A DNA stretch of 64,000 bases, taken from Pseudalkalibacillus sp045920555. Its GTDB lineage: Bacteria > Bacillota > Bacilli > Bacillales > Fictibacillaceae. The stretch lies in contig NZ_CP174509.1 of NCBI RefSeq assembly GCF_045920555.1, forward strand, positions 2,480,001 through 2,544,000, read 5' to 3'. A program made the position numbers and the translations under genes. Shown in pieces: positions 63,916 to 64,000 of the stretch. The notes under the pieces are model-generated. The model saw nothing but the letters and a program-made list of their open reading frames with translations. It searched no databases and was not told where the DNA came from. The first letter of the stretch is position 1. Every line of letters begins with the position of its first letter.

Positions 63916-64000
63916 ATTTCTAGGACGCGGGACGCCGTCCAAAATAATTTCAGATTACCACCGATTATAGTATTACTTCGAAGCAGATTAAATGTCCGAA

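Noticed and set aside
1..64000. CRISPR array, rRNA or tRNA genes, prophage modules
   Set aside because: No regularly spaced repeats, no tRNA cloverleaf or rRNA signatures and no phage structural genes were seen on either strand by reading.

Overview
The window comes from an AT-rich, endospore-forming Bacillaceae-type Firmicute. The grounds are the sporulation genes (SpoVAC/AD/AE, a YhcN/YlaJ lipoprotein), strong AAGGAGG-type ribosome binding sites, frequent TTG/GTG starts, and families typical of Bacillus (GbsR, AdaA, Rrf2, LacI, lone ABC sugar permeases without an ATPase). No rRNA, tRNA or CRISPR array was seen. The species cannot be fixed from the sequence alone.

Layout. (1) 1-10.2 kb: a catabolic regulon. 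Two leftward genes encode a split UxaA/SuyAB-type lyase. A rightward operon encodes a succinate-dehydrogenase-like complex (FeS, membrane anchor, flavoprotein), a two-subunit class I fumarase-type hydratase and a broken CuA-type cupredoxin. A leftward operon encodes a tripartite tricarboxylate transporter (TctC, a small protein, TctA, TctB) and a TauE/SafE exporter. The three promoter regions share a 17-bp palindrome, GGTTnGGTnACCnAACC, so they probably form one regulon. The gene set fits uptake of a C4 sulfonate such as sulfosuccinate, dehydrogenation, hydration, sulfite elimination to oxaloacetate, and sulfite export. (2) 10.2-14.2 kb: an IS1634-family element with a 5-bp target duplication, an ATP-dependent DNA ligase and several decayed genes (RadC tail, Cys-rich protein, ABM monooxygenase). 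(3) 14.2-26 kb: GbsR; a DauR-like regulator/RidA/threonine-synthase-like/asparaginase operon; Rrf2 with a ruined azoreductase and an AhpD-like protein; TetR with a membrane exporter protein; an NmrA-like oxidoreductase and a ruined MarR gene. (4) 27.0-31.6 kb: a group II intron whose reverse transcriptase is split by an IS1182-family element and whose domain V appears split by a second intron-like sequence. (5) 31.7-39.8 kb: an SDR gene, then a LacI-controlled sucrose/fructoside operon (binding protein, two permeases, GH32 hydrolase, fructokinase). (6) 40-45 kb: a frameshifted membrane protein and a frameshifted aminoglycoside-phosphotransferase-like gene, an APC permease and adaA. (7) 46.3-54.3 kb: a second spoVA operon of the spoVA2mob type (DUF1657, YhcN/YlaJ, SpoVAC, SpoVAD, SpoVAE, DUF1657, DUF421+DUF1657, DUF421), followed by an SGNH hydrolase, a glycolipid glycosyltransferase with an amber codon and an extra frameshifted lgt. 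(8) 54.3-64 kb: small hypothetical genes, a frameshifted ECF sigma/anti-sigma pair, an IS200-family element, a VOC protein, AraC, and a zinc-ribbon/alpha-CTD-like protein.

About twenty genes or gene fragments in the window are broken by frameshifts, nonsense codons, truncation or insertion. Several breaks fall inside the key motif of the protein. Either this is a decaying accessory region or part of the indels are sequencing errors; raw reads would decide.
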